Shown: positions 1 through 9,591 of the stretch, piece by piece
Position numbering within the stretch: the first letter of the stretch is position 1
How the letters are laid out: every line of letters starts with the position of its first letter
Assembly (NCBI RefSeq): GCF_024807945.1
Contig: NZ_JANUFD010000013.1
Span: forward strand, 1-64,000
Reading direction: 5' to 3'
Length of the DNA stretch: 64,000 nt
DNA from: Pseudomonas sp. JUb42
GTDB taxonomy: Bacteria > Pseudomonadota > Gammaproteobacteria > Pseudomonadales > Pseudomonadaceae
Made by a program: the position numbers and the translations under genes
The notes under the pieces: model-generated
The model's database searches: none
The model's input: only the letters and a program-made list of their open reading frames with translations
What the model was told of the DNA's origin: nothing

Positions 1-46
1 GGTAGTGTGGGGTTTCCCCATGTGAGAGTAGGTCATCGTCAAGATT
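1..46 (+). rRNA. rrf: 5S ribosomal RNA, 3' end (partial)
   Basis: The first bases match the 3' third of Pseudomonas 5S rRNA: the GTAGTGTGGGGTTTCCCCAT helix region, then GAGAGTAGGTCATCGTCAAG. The rest of the rRNA operon lies left of the window. The exact 3' end is set within a few bases by analogy with the family. Confidence 0.93.
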
Positions 47-54
47 AAATTCCG

Positions 55-90
55 AAACCCCATTTGCGAAAGCAGATGGGGTTTTGTTTT
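55..90 (+). terminator. Rho-independent terminator of the rRNA operon
   Basis: AAACCCCATTTGC and GCAGATGGGGTTT form a 13-bp stem with one G-U pair around a GAAA tetraloop, followed by a T-rich run. It lies directly after the 5S end. Confidence 0.9.
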
Positions 91-212
91 TGCGCCGAGA
101 AAAATGCTGTCAGATCTGCGACAGCTCCTACACAGATTGTCGGTGGCAATCATCCCCTGTTGCCCTTAAGGTTCGGGCTTAGATATTTGCATCATTAGCC
201 AAGGAAGCAACC

Positions 213-3200
213 ATGTCCGTCACAACCTCTCTGAGCCCCGGTTTCATGGTGGTGCATGGCAACCGCCCGGATGAGCTGCGCAGTCTGGTTGTGTCCTGGA
301 TGCGACGTTATCCCTTGGAGCCGCTGGAAAACGAGATTGCCCTGGTACAAAGCAACGGCATCGCGCAATGGCTCAAACTGGCCCTGGCCGAAGATACCTT
401 GCAGGACGATCAGGGTGGCTGCGGAATTGCAGCAGCCATCGACGTTCAGCTCCCCGGCAGTTTCATGTGGAAGCTGTATCGGCAGGTGCTGGGCCGCGAG
501 GAAATCCCGGAAATCTCCCTGCTGGATAAAGCACCGCTGACCTGGCGCCTGATGCGCCTGCTCCCCGCTTTGATCGACCAGCCACACTTTGAGCCGCTGC
601 AACGCTTCCTCACCGCCGACACCGATCTGCGCAAACGCTATCAACTGTCCGAACGCCTGGCTGATCTGTTCGACCAATATCAGGTCTATCGCGCCGACTG
701 GCTGGAAGACTGGGCCGCCGGACGTCATCAATTGCGCAGCGTTCGTGGTGAGATCAAACCCCTGGCCCCTGCCAATATCTGGCAGGCCGAGCTCTGGCGT
801 GCCTTGTTGCTGGATGTCGGTGAGCAAGGCATGGCCCAGAGCCGCGCCGGGGTGCACCAGCGTTTTATCGAGCATATGAGCCAACTCACAGACGCGCCAA
901 ACGGCCTGCCTGCACGAGTGATTGTCTTCGGCATTTCTTCATTGCCCGCCCAGGCGCTGGAAGCCCTGGCCGCCCTGGCAAAATTCAGCCAGGTGCTTCT
1001 CTGTGTACATAACCCTTGTCGCCATCACTGGGCCGATATCGTGGCCGACAAGGACCTGCTGCGCCACCAGTACAAACGCCAGACCCGCAAGAGCGGCATG
1101 CCGCAGATACTCGATGCCGAAGCCATGCACCAGCACGCTCACCCGCTGCTTGCGGCCTGGGGCAAGCAGGGTCGTGATTACATCAATCTGCTGGACACCC
1201 ACGACGAGCCCAACAGCTACCGTTCATGGTTCAAGGACGAGCGTATCGACCTGTTCAGCGAGAGTGAGCCGACCACGCTGCTCAGCCAGTTGCAGGACGA
1301 TATTCTCGAGCTGCGCCCTTTGGATGAGACACGCTCGCTATGGCCTGCTGTCGCGCCTCTGGAAGACCGCTCTATCCGTTTCCATGTCGCCCACAGCGCC
1401 CAGCGTGAAGTGGAGGTGCTGCACGACCAGTTGCTCGCCCGCTTCAGCAAGGACCCGAGTCTGCGGCCCCGGGACATCATCGTCATGGTCCCGGATATCG
1501 ATAGCTACGCGCCGCATATACGCGCCGTGTTCGGTCAGCTTGATCGTCATGACAACCGCTTTATTCCCTTCACCCTGTCGGACCAGAGCCAGCGGGGGCG
1601 TGATCCGTTACTGATCGCCGTCGAGCATTTGTTGAAGATCCCCGATAGCCGTTTCCCTGTCAGCGAGATCCTCGACCTGTTGGATGTCCCGGCCCTGCGC
1701 GCGCGCTTCAAGATTCAGGAGCGTGACTTGCCAATGCTGCACCGTTGGATCGAAGGCGCTGGTGTGCGTTGGGGCCTGAGTGCCGGGCAACGTGCAGGGC
1801 TCGGCCTGCCTGAAGGCCTTGAACAGAACAGCTGGCATTTCGGCTTGCGTCGCATGCTGCTCGGTTACGCGGTAGGTGCCGGTGCGGCCTATGAAGGTAT
1901 AGAACCCTACGACGAAATCGGTGGCCTTGATGCGGCCCTGATCGGCCCTTTGGTAGCCTTGATCGATGCCCTGGAAGTCGCTCATCGCGAGTTCTCCCAG
2001 ATCGCGACACCCGAGGCCTGGGGGATGCGTCTGCAAGCGTTGATTCAAGTGTTTTTCCGTGCCGACAGCGAGCACGACGACTATCTGCTCAGCCAGCTGG
2101 AGCAATTGCGCGAGACCTGGATGCAGACCTGCGAGGCCGTCGGTCTGACTGATGAACTACCGCTCACGGTGGTCCGCGAAGCCTGGCTGGCGGGGCTCGA
2201 TCAGGGGCGTCTGTCCCAGCGTTTTCTCGCCGGGTCGGTGAACTTTTGCACCCTGATGCCCATGCGCGCCATCCCCTTCAAGCTGGTCTGCCTGCTGGGT
2301 ATGAACGACGGTGATTACCCGCGTGCGCAACCACCACTGGACTTCGACCTGATGGGTGGCGACTACCGCCCCGGTGACCGTTCGCGCCGTGAAGACGACC
2401 GTTATCTGCTGCTCGAAGCATTGCTCTCGGCCCGTGAGCAGCTTTACATCAGTTGGGTTGGCCACAGCATTCGCGACAACAGCGAGCGCCCGGCATCGGT
2501 ACTGATTGGTCAACTGCGCGATCACCTGGCCAGCGGCTGGAAGCTGGCCGGTGCCGAGCTGGCGGATGATGCCGGGCAGCGGCTGCTTGAGGCGCTGACT
2601 CTGCATCATCCGTTGCAACCTTTCAGCGGCAAATACTTCCACGAAGGCAACACCGCACTGTTCAGCTTTGCCCGCGAATGGCAGGTGTTGCATGGTCCAC
2701 TTGAACAACCGATATCACTGCTTAGCCTGCCCAAACACGAGCAGGACGAACCCCTGAGCCTGATGCAGTTGCAAGATTTCCTGCGCAACCCGGTCAAACA
2801 CTTCTTCAGCCAGCGCCTGAAGATCTATTTTGAAGTGGCGCAAGCCCCGCTGGCCGATGAAGAGCCCTTCGTGCTCGACGCGCTTGAGCGCTACAGCCTG
2901 AGCGAAAGCCTGCTCAGCGCCGCCCTGGTTGAAACGGCAGGCAGCGACGATGCCCTGCAAGCCCGGGCCCGTCGTCTGCAAGCCAGTGGCCTGCTGCCCA
3001 TGGCCGGTTTCGGCACCAGCCTGCAACAGGAATTGATTGAGCCGCTGCCCGAGCTGCTGCAACGCTATCAGGCGCTGCTGCAACTCTGGCCGCAGGCGTT
3101 GGAGAGCGCGCTGCCCATGACCTTCAGTCATCAGGGCGTCACGGTGGATGGCTGGCTCGGCGGGCTGCGACAGAACGCACAGAACCAGTACCTGCTGATC

Positions 3201-3686
3201 CATGTAATCCCCAATTCCATCGGCTCGAAGAAGACTCGCAAATGGCACCGCCTGGTACGCCCTTGGGTGACCCATCTGGTGGCCTGCGCCTGTGGCCTGC
3301 CCTTGAGCACGGCGCTGGTGGCCAGTGACGAAACCCTACTGCTCGAAGCGCTGCCTCTGGAACATGCCCGGACTACTCTGGAGCACCTGCTCACGGCCTG
3401 GCTCAAGGGCATGGACCAACCGCTGCCGGTGGCGGTGAAGACCGCCTTTGCCTGGCTCGGCCAGACTGATCCGGCGAAGGCCGAAGCAGCGGCCTGCAAG
3501 GCCTATGAAGGTGACGGCGTGAACAGCGATGGCGAGCGCCGCGAAAGCACTGCCCTGGCCCGGCAGTTCCCGGACTTCGCTGGGTTGATCGACAGCGAAG
3601 AATTCCAGGGTTGGTGCGAAACCCTGTATCGACCGATTATCAACGCGCCCTGGCAGTCCCTGTCCGGCGCGGAGGCCAGCGCATGA
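213..3686 (+). CDS. recC: Exodeoxyribonuclease V subunit gamma (RecC)
   Basis: RecC subunit of the RecBCD helicase-nuclease, which processes double-strand breaks and recognises Chi. The 1157-residue product begins MSVTTSLSPGFMVVHGNRPD, matching the RecC N-terminus (F-V-HGNR-L), and includes the helicase-like LLGMNDGDYPR segment. The start is ATG 213, with AAGGAAG at 201-207 as ribosome site. The stop overlaps the recB start as ATGA, so the two genes are translationally coupled. The order C-B-D matches Pseudomonas; no ptrA lies between recC and recB as it does in E. coli. Confidence 0.96.
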   Translation: MSVTTSLSPGFMVVHGNRPDELRSLVVSWMRRYPLEPLENEIALVQSNGIAQWLKLALAEDTLQDDQGGCGIAAAIDVQLPGSFMWKLYRQVLGREEIPEISLLDKAPLTWRLMRLLPALIDQPHFEPLQRFLTADTDLRKRYQLSERLADLFDQYQVYRADWLEDWAAGRHQLRSVRGEIKPLAPANIWQAELWRALLLDVGEQGMAQSRAGVHQRFIEHMSQLTDAPNGLPARVIVFGISSLPAQALEALAALAKFSQVLLCVHNPCRHHWADIVADKDLLRHQYKRQTRKSGMPQILDAEAMHQHAHPLLAAWGKQGRDYINLLDTHDEPNSYRSWFKDERIDLFSESEPTTLLSQLQDDILELRPLDETRSLWPAVAPLEDRSIRFHVAHSAQREVEVLHDQLLARFSKDPSLRPRDIIVMVPDIDSYAPHIRAVFGQLDRHDNRFIPFTLSDQSQRGRDPLLIAVEHLLKIPDSRFPVSEILDLLDVPALRARFKIQERDLPMLHRWIEGAGVRWGLSAGQRAGLGLPEGLEQNSWHFGLRRMLLGYAVGAGAAYEGIEPYDEIGGLDAALIGPLVALIDALEVAHREFSQIATPEAWGMRLQALIQVFFRADSEHDDYLLSQLEQLRETWMQTCEAVGLTDELPLTVVREAWLAGLDQGRLSQRFLAGSVNFCTLMPMRAIPFKLVCLLGMNDGDYPRAQPPLDFDLMGGDYRPGDRSRREDDRYLLLEALLSAREQLYISWVGHSIRDNSERPASVLIGQLRDHLASGWKLAGAELADDAGQRLLEALTLHHPLQPFSGKYFHEGNTALFSFAREWQVLHGPLEQPISLLSLPKHEQDEPLSLMQLQDFLRNPVKHFFSQRLKIYFEVAQAPLADEEPFVLDALERYSLSESLLSAALVETAGSDDALQARARRLQASGLLPMAGFGTSLQQELIEPLPELLQRYQALLQLWPQALESALPMTFSHQGVTVDGWLGGLRQNAQNQYLLIHVIPNSIGSKKTRKWHRLVRPWVTHLVACACGLPLSTALVASDETLLLEALPLEHARTTLEHLLTAWLKGMDQPLPVAVKTAFAWLGQTDPAKAEAAACKAYEGDGVNSDGERRESTALARQFPDFAGLIDSEEFQGWCETLYRPIINAPWQSLSGAEASA

Positions 3687-6600
3687 CTCTTGCTAACTCG
3701 TCCCTGCCCCTGGCCCTGCGCTTCCCCCTGCACGGCAGCCAGTTGATCGAGGCCAGTGCTGGTACGGGCAAGACCTTTACCATTTCCGCCCTGTACTTGC
3801 GCCTGATCTTGGGCCATGGGGACAGTGAGTCCGCCTTTGGCCGCGAGTTGCTGCCGCCGCAGATTCTCGTCGTGACCTTCACCGACGCTGCAACCAAGGA
3901 ACTGCGCGACCGCATTCGCACGCGTCTGGCCGAAGCGGCGCGGTTCTTCCGCGACGAGATCGCCGCCCCCGATGCCCTGCTCGCTGATTTGCGTGATCAG
4001 TACGCCACCGAGCAGTGGTCGTCCTGCGCCAGTCGCCTGGATATCGCCGCGCAATGGATGGACGAAGCGGCTGTCTCGACTATCCACGGCTGGTGCCAGC
4101 GCATGCTGCGCGAGCATGCCTTCGACAGCGGCAGCCTGTTTACCCAGAGCCTGGAAACCGATCACAGCGAATTGCTCGGTGAAGTGCTGCGCGACTACTG
4201 GCGGCGTTTTTGCTACCCCATGAGTGCCGACGCCCTGGACTGGGTGCGCGCTAACTGGGGCGGCCCGGCAGCCTTGCTCTCGCGGGTTCGCGGGCTGTTC
4301 GGCAGTGAGCGTAAGGTGCCGCAGCAAGCGCCTGCCGAGCTGATTCTGGCGGCCTTGCAGGAGCGCCGCGAGGCCCTGAAAACCCTCAAGGCTCCCTGGC
4401 TCGAGTGGTCTGCGCAGCTGTACCGTATCTGCCTCGACGGTGTGGCGAACAAGGCCGTCGACGGGCGCAAGATGCAGGAGCGCTACTTCAAACCGTGGTT
4501 CGACAAGATTACTGACTGGGCCAGCGACGACACTCAAGAGGTGCTGGATATCGGCACCGGCTTCACGCGCCTGACCCCCGAGGGCATGGCCGAAGCCTGG
4601 AAGGGCAGTGCGCCTGACCATCCTGCTCTCGACGCGATGCTCGAACTCAAGGCCGCTCTCGACCGCTTGCCCACCCCCGACGCTGCCGTGCTCGAGCATG
4701 CCGCGTACTGGGTAGGCCTGCGTTTTGAGGAAGAGAAACGCCGTCGTGCCGAAATGGGTTTCGATGATATGTTGCTCAGGCTCGACGCCGCGCTTGGCGC
4801 CGATGGAGGCGAGCGTCTGGCCAGCCTGATTCGCGAGCAGTTTCCGGTAGCCCTGATCGATGAGTTCCAGGACACCGACCCAGTGCAGTACCGGATTTTC
4901 GAGCGCATCTATCGCCTGGAAGAAAATCAGCGCGAGACGGGCCTGTTCCTCATTGGCGACCCCAAGCAGGCGATCTATGCCTTCCGCGGCGCCGATATCT
5001 ACACCTACCTGCGTGCCCGTACCGCCACTGCCGGGCGCTGGCATAACCTGGACACCAACTTCCGTTCCAGCCATGCCATGGTCGCTACGGTCAATCATCT
5101 GTTCCTGCGCGCCGAACAGCGTGATATCGGCCGCGGCGCCTTTCTGTTCCGCGACGGTGAGGACAATCAGGTGCCCTTCCTGCCAGCGCTGTCCCAGGGC
5201 CGCAAGGAAGTGCTGCAGATCGACGGCGAACCGGGGGCGGCACTGACCGTCTGGCAGATGGCAAGCGATCAACCGGTGTCCGGTGTGGGTTATCGGCAGC
5301 AATTGGCGGCCAGTTGTGCCAGCGAGATCGTCCGGTTGCTCAATGGCGGCCAACAGGGGCGTACCGGCTTTGCCAAGACTGACGGCGCCCTGCGCGGCGT
5401 GCTGCCTGCCGATATCGCTATCCTCGTGCGCGACGGCAAGGAGGCTCAGGCCATACGCGGCGAGCTGACCGCCCGTGGCGTGCGCAGCGTGTATCTGTCG
5501 GACAAGGACTCGGTGTTCGCCGCCCAGGAAGCCCATGATGTGCTCGCCTGGCTGCGTGCCTGTGCCGAGCCGGATGTCGAGCGCAGCCTGCGTTCGGCGC
5601 TGGCCTGCATCACCCTGAACCTGTCCCTGGCCGAGCTGGAACGGCTCAATCAGGATGAATTGGCCTGGGAAGCGCGGGTCATGCAGTTCCGCAAATATCG
5701 AGATGTCTGGCGTAGCCAAGGCGTGCTGCCGATGCTGCGCCGCCTGCTCCACGATTTTGAATTACCCCAGGCGCTGATCGCCCGCAATGACGGCGAGCGA
5801 GTGCTGACCAACCTGCTGCATCTGTCCGAATTGCTGCAGCAGGCCGCCGCCGAGCTGGATGGCGAACAGGCGTTGATCCGTCATCTGGGCGAGCACCTGG
5901 CCTTGTCCGGGCAGGCCGGGGAAGAGCAGATCCTGCGTCTGGAAAGCGACGAGCAACTGGTCAAGGTGGTGACCATCCACAAGTCCAAGGGCCTGCAATA
6001 CCCCTTGGTGTTCCTGCCCTTTATTTGTTCGTCGAAGCCAGTGGACGGCAGTCGGCTGCCCCTGCATTTCCACGATGCACAGGGCCATGCGCAGATCAGC
6101 CTCAAGCCTACCGAGGAGCTGATCGAGCGCTCGGACAACGAACGCTTGGCGGAAGATTTGCGCCTGCTCTACGTCGCCCTGACTCGCTCCGAACACGCCT
6201 GCTGGCTCGGCGTGGCTGACCTCAAGCGCGGCACCTCCAGCAGCTCGATGCTGCACCGCTCGGCATTGGGTTACCTGCTCGGCGGTGGCCTGCCATTGAC
6301 CGATGCCAGTACCCTGGCGAGCTGGCTGCGGGATCTGGCCGAAAGCTGCGACGGCTTGGAGGTGCGGGATGTGCCCGAAGTCACCACTGACAGCTTCAGC
6401 CCGCCGGCCAATCTGGCAGCCCTGCGCAAACCGCGCCTGCCCCGGCGCAGCGCCGCGGAAAACTGGTGGATCGCCTCCTACAGTGCCCTGCGCATCGGTG
6501 ACACCCTGGTCGCCGGCAGCGATGAATCGCCGGATACGCCACAGCAGCAAAAGCTGTTCGATGACGAGCGCCTTGATCCCGAAGCACCCCGTGAGGTGCC

Positions 6601-7375
6601 ATCCAGTGGCGGCGATATCCATCGCTTCCCCCGTGGCTCCAACCCCGGCACCTTCCTTCATGGCCTGCTGGAATGGGCCGGTGAAGAAGGCTTTGCCCAG
6701 GTTGCTGCCGATCCGCAGCGTCTCGAGGACGCCGTGGCCCGCCGCTGCAACCGGCGTGGCTGGACCAGCTGGATCACCACCCTGCGTGACTGGCTGCAAC
6801 ACCTGCTCAACATGCCGTTGGCATTGGGCGCCGATGTCGCGCCGGTGGCCCTGGCAGGCCTGGATCAGCCCAACCAGTACCGTATCGAGATGGAGTTCTG
6901 GTTCGCCTGCCACAAGGTCGACGTGGCGCAGATGGATGCCCTGGTGCGCCGCTACACCCATAACAACGCGCCACGGGCCGCGACCCAGACCGTATCGATC
7001 AATGGCATGTTCAAGGGGTTTATCGACCTGACCTTCGAGCACCAAGGGCGCTATTACGTGGCCGATTACAAATCCAACTGGCTAGGCCTCGATAACCAGG
7101 CCTACACCGAACAGGCCATGCTCGATTCCATGCTGGAAAACCGCTATGACCTGCAATACGTGCTCTATCTGCTGGCCCTGCATCGCCAGCTCAAGGCGCG
7201 TCTGGCCGACTATGACTACGACCGGCACATGGGCGGCGCGCTCTATGTGTTCCTGCGCGGCATCGACTCCCCCGGCCAGGGCCTGTTCTTTACCCGGCCG
7301 CCCCGCGAACTGATCGAACGCCTGGACCTGCTGTTCCAGGGCCAGCCTGACCTGCTTGCCGGAGAACCCGCATGA
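3683..7375 (+). CDS. recB: Exodeoxyribonuclease V subunit beta (RecB)
   Basis: RecB, the 3'-5' SF1 helicase and nuclease subunit of RecBCD (1230 residues). Walker A is SAGTGKT at residues 25-31, and the UvrD-type motif DEFQDTDP follows near residue 390. The C-terminal nuclease domain keeps the metal and catalytic residues D1115 (IDLTF) and D1128-Y-K1130 (DYKSN), so the nuclease should be active. ATG 3683 is chosen because it forms the ATGA overlap with recC; an upstream in-frame codon would run far into recC. The stop overlaps recD in the same way. Confidence 0.96.
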   Translation: MTLANSSLPLALRFPLHGSQLIEASAGTGKTFTISALYLRLILGHGDSESAFGRELLPPQILVVTFTDAATKELRDRIRTRLAEAARFFRDEIAAPDALLADLRDQYATEQWSSCASRLDIAAQWMDEAAVSTIHGWCQRMLREHAFDSGSLFTQSLETDHSELLGEVLRDYWRRFCYPMSADALDWVRANWGGPAALLSRVRGLFGSERKVPQQAPAELILAALQERREALKTLKAPWLEWSAQLYRICLDGVANKAVDGRKMQERYFKPWFDKITDWASDDTQEVLDIGTGFTRLTPEGMAEAWKGSAPDHPALDAMLELKAALDRLPTPDAAVLEHAAYWVGLRFEEEKRRRAEMGFDDMLLRLDAALGADGGERLASLIREQFPVALIDEFQDTDPVQYRIFERIYRLEENQRETGLFLIGDPKQAIYAFRGADIYTYLRARTATAGRWHNLDTNFRSSHAMVATVNHLFLRAEQRDIGRGAFLFRDGEDNQVPFLPALSQGRKEVLQIDGEPGAALTVWQMASDQPVSGVGYRQQLAASCASEIVRLLNGGQQGRTGFAKTDGALRGVLPADIAILVRDGKEAQAIRGELTARGVRSVYLSDKDSVFAAQEAHDVLAWLRACAEPDVERSLRSALACITLNLSLAELERLNQDELAWEARVMQFRKYRDVWRSQGVLPMLRRLLHDFELPQALIARNDGERVLTNLLHLSELLQQAAAELDGEQALIRHLGEHLALSGQAGEEQILRLESDEQLVKVVTIHKSKGLQYPLVFLPFICSSKPVDGSRLPLHFHDAQGHAQISLKPTEELIERSDNERLAEDLRLLYVALTRSEHACWLGVADLKRGTSSSSMLHRSALGYLLGGGLPLTDASTLASWLRDLAESCDGLEVRDVPEVTTDSFSPPANLAALRKPRLPRRSAAENWWIASYSALRIGDTLVAGSDESPDTPQQQKLFDDERLDPEAPREVPSSGGDIHRFPRGSNPGTFLHGLLEWAGEEGFAQVAADPQRLEDAVARRCNRRGWTSWITTLRDWLQHLLNMPLALGADVAPVALAGLDQPNQYRIEMEFWFACHKVDVAQMDALVRRYTHNNAPRAATQTVSINGMFKGFIDLTFEHQGRYYVADYKSNWLGLDNQAYTEQAMLDSMLENRYDLQYVLYLLALHRQLKARLADYDYDRHMGGALYVFLRGIDSPGQGLFFTRPPRELIERLDLLFQGQPDLLAGEPA

Positions 7376-9468
7376 GCCGCTCCTTCGCCGATTTGCTGCC
7401 GACGCCCTTGGGTGATCAGAGCCTGAGTGGTCTGGCTCCCCTGAGCCGGGTCGATGACCTGCTGTTGCTGCTGGAGTGCTGGGTCGAGCGCGGCTGGCTA
7501 CGGGCTTTGGACCGGGCCTTTGTCGGGTTTCTCAGCGGGCTGGATGCCGAGGCCGATCCTTTGGTGCTACTGGCGGCGGCCCTGACCAGTCACCAGCTGG
7601 GTCACGGCCATGTCTGCCTGGACCTGCACGAAACCCTCAAGGCGCCGGACTTTGCCCTGTCCCTGCCGCCCGAGGGCGATGTGCAGAACACGCCGATGCT
7701 GCTGCCGTCGCAACTGTTGGTGGCACTGGATGGCGATGCCTGGTGCCGAGCGTTGGCCGCTAGTCTGTTGGTCGCCCAGGCCGATGACTTCAGCGATGCA
7801 GGCATGAGCAAGCCCTTGGTGCTCTCCGGCGAGCGCCTGTACCTGCGCCGTTACTGGACCTACGAGCGGCGCATCGATGCCGCCTTGCGTCAGCGCCTGG
7901 CGCAACAGGAAGCCGCCCCCAAGGATCTGGCACAACGTCTCGACAGCCTGTTCGGCAAGGCCGGCAGCAACCTGCAAATCGACTGGCAGAAACTGGCCTG
8001 TGCCATCGCCACCCGCGGTGCATTCAGCATCATCACCGGCGGCCCCGGCACCGGCAAGACCACCACCGTGGTGCGCCTGTTGGCGCTGTTACAGGCGCCG
8101 GCGGTGCAAAGCGGCACCCCATTGCGCATCCGCCTGGCGGCTCCGACCGGCAAGGCCGCTGCGCGTCTGACCGAGTCCATCAGCCAGCAGGTGTTGAGCC
8201 TGGATGTCAGCGAAGAGGTGCGGCAGAAGATCCCCAGCGAAGTGACCACCGTGCATCGTCTGTTGGGCAGTCGTCCCGGCACCCGGCATTTCCGTCATCA
8301 CGCGGGCAATCCGTTGCCGCTGGACGTACTGGTGGTAGACGAGGCCTCGATGATCGACCTGGAAATGATGGCCAATCTGCAGGACGCCTTGCCGTCCCAC
8401 GCACGCATGGTACTGCTGGGTGACAAGGACCAGTTGGCCTCGGTGGAAGCCGGAGCAGTATTGGGTGATCTGTGTCGCGACGCCGAAGTCGGCCGCTACA
8501 GCCCGCAGACCCAGGCCTGGTTGCAGTCGGTCAGTGGCGAAGACTTGAGTCAGAGTGAGTTGCAGACCGGTGATCAGGCCCGCGAGCCGCTGGCGCAACA
8601 GGTGGTGATGCTGCGTTATTCCCGACGTTTTGGTGAGGGCAGTGGTATCGGCCAGTTGTCGCGTCTGGTCAACAGCCAGCAGGATAGCCAGGCTCGTGCG
8701 CTGTTGAATGCGCGCAGTCATGACGACCTGTTTGCCCTGGCGCTCAAGGGCGAGCAGGACAAGGCGCTGGAGCATCTGCTGCTCGACGGCCATGGCAGCG
8801 GCGGCCCGCAAGGCTATCGCTATTACCTGAGCGTATTGGCGCAGGAGCGTCCACAAGCCAGTGCACCGTTGGAAAATCCGTGCTGGAGCCAGTGGGGGCG
8901 CAAGGTGCTGGAAGCTTTCGATGCCTTCCAGTTGCTCTGTGCCGTGCGTAAGGGCGCCTGGGGCGTGGAAGGGCTGAATCTGCGGATCACTGCGGCGTTG
9001 GATCAGGCCGGGCTGATCAATAGCGATCAGCCTTGGTACGAGGGCCGCCCGGTGCTGATGACCCGCAACGACTACGGCCTGGGCCTGATGAATGGCGATA
9101 TTGGCATCACCCTCAGCCTGCCGGAACTCGACTATGCCAAGACCGGCAAACAGGTGCTGCGCGTGGCCTTCCCGCGCAACGACGGCAGCGGCGGGGTGCG
9201 TTTCGTTTTGCCGAGTCGGCTCAATGATGTGGAAACCGTGTACGCCATGACCGTGCACAAATCCCAGGGCTCGGAATTCGCCCATACCGCGCTGATTTTG
9301 CCGGAGGCGCTGAACCCGGTACTGACCAAGGAGTTGATCTACACCGGTATTACCCGTGCCAAGCACTGGTTCAGCCTGATCGAACCGCGCCAGGGCGTGT
9401 TCGAAGAAGCGCTGCAGCGCAAGGTCAAACGCTTGAGCGGGTTAATGTTGGGGTTGTCCAAGGCCTGA
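7372..9468 (+). CDS. recD: Exodeoxyribonuclease V subunit alpha (RecD)
   Basis: RecD, the 5'-3' SF1B helicase of RecBCD (698 residues, somewhat longer than the E. coli protein of about 608). Walker A is GPGTGKTT near residues 224-231, Walker B is VVDEASM near residue 323, and the C-terminal motif TVHKSQGSEF is intact. Translation starts at an ATGA overlap with recB. A REP-type palindrome follows the stop and separates it from the convergent ABC transporter gene. Confidence 0.96.
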   Translation: MSRSFADLLPTPLGDQSLSGLAPLSRVDDLLLLLECWVERGWLRALDRAFVGFLSGLDAEADPLVLLAAALTSHQLGHGHVCLDLHETLKAPDFALSLPPEGDVQNTPMLLPSQLLVALDGDAWCRALAASLLVAQADDFSDAGMSKPLVLSGERLYLRRYWTYERRIDAALRQRLAQQEAAPKDLAQRLDSLFGKAGSNLQIDWQKLACAIATRGAFSIITGGPGTGKTTTVVRLLALLQAPAVQSGTPLRIRLAAPTGKAAARLTESISQQVLSLDVSEEVRQKIPSEVTTVHRLLGSRPGTRHFRHHAGNPLPLDVLVVDEASMIDLEMMANLQDALPSHARMVLLGDKDQLASVEAGAVLGDLCRDAEVGRYSPQTQAWLQSVSGEDLSQSELQTGDQAREPLAQQVVMLRYSRRFGEGSGIGQLSRLVNSQQDSQARALLNARSHDDLFALALKGEQDKALEHLLLDGHGSGGPQGYRYYLSVLAQERPQASAPLENPCWSQWGRKVLEAFDAFQLLCAVRKGAWGVEGLNLRITAALDQAGLINSDQPWYEGRPVLMTRNDYGLGLMNGDIGITLSLPELDYAKTGKQVLRVAFPRNDGSGGVRFVLPSRLNDVETVYAMTVHKSQGSEFAHTALILPEALNPVLTKELIYTGITRAKHWFSLIEPRQGVFEEALQRKVKRLSGLMLGLSKA

Positions 9469-9490
9469 CACCCTATTCCCTGCACAACTC

Positions 9491-9577
9491 GTTGGAGCGA
9501 GGCTTGCCCGCGAATCTGGCGACGCGCAATACCAGGCAAACCGCGTCGCATCTTTCGCGGGCAAGCCTCGCTCTAAC
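9491..9577. repeat. REP-type inverted repeat, family A
   Basis: Arms GTTGGAGCGAGGCTTGCCCG and its near-complement end (CGGGCAAGCCTCGCTCTAAC) flank about 45 nt of unrelated sequence. The same arms recur at 14319, 20459, 43500 (half) and 63828. It lies between convergent recD and the ABC transporter gene. Confidence 0.85.
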
Positions 9578-9591
9578 GGTGTTGCGGCGCT

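Noticed and set aside
3503..5752. Long minus-strand open frame (749 codons) opposite recC-recB
   Set aside because: It is a GC-rich antisense frame over two certain genes; the product is a low-information Gly/Gln/Ala/His mix with no motif and no ribosome site.
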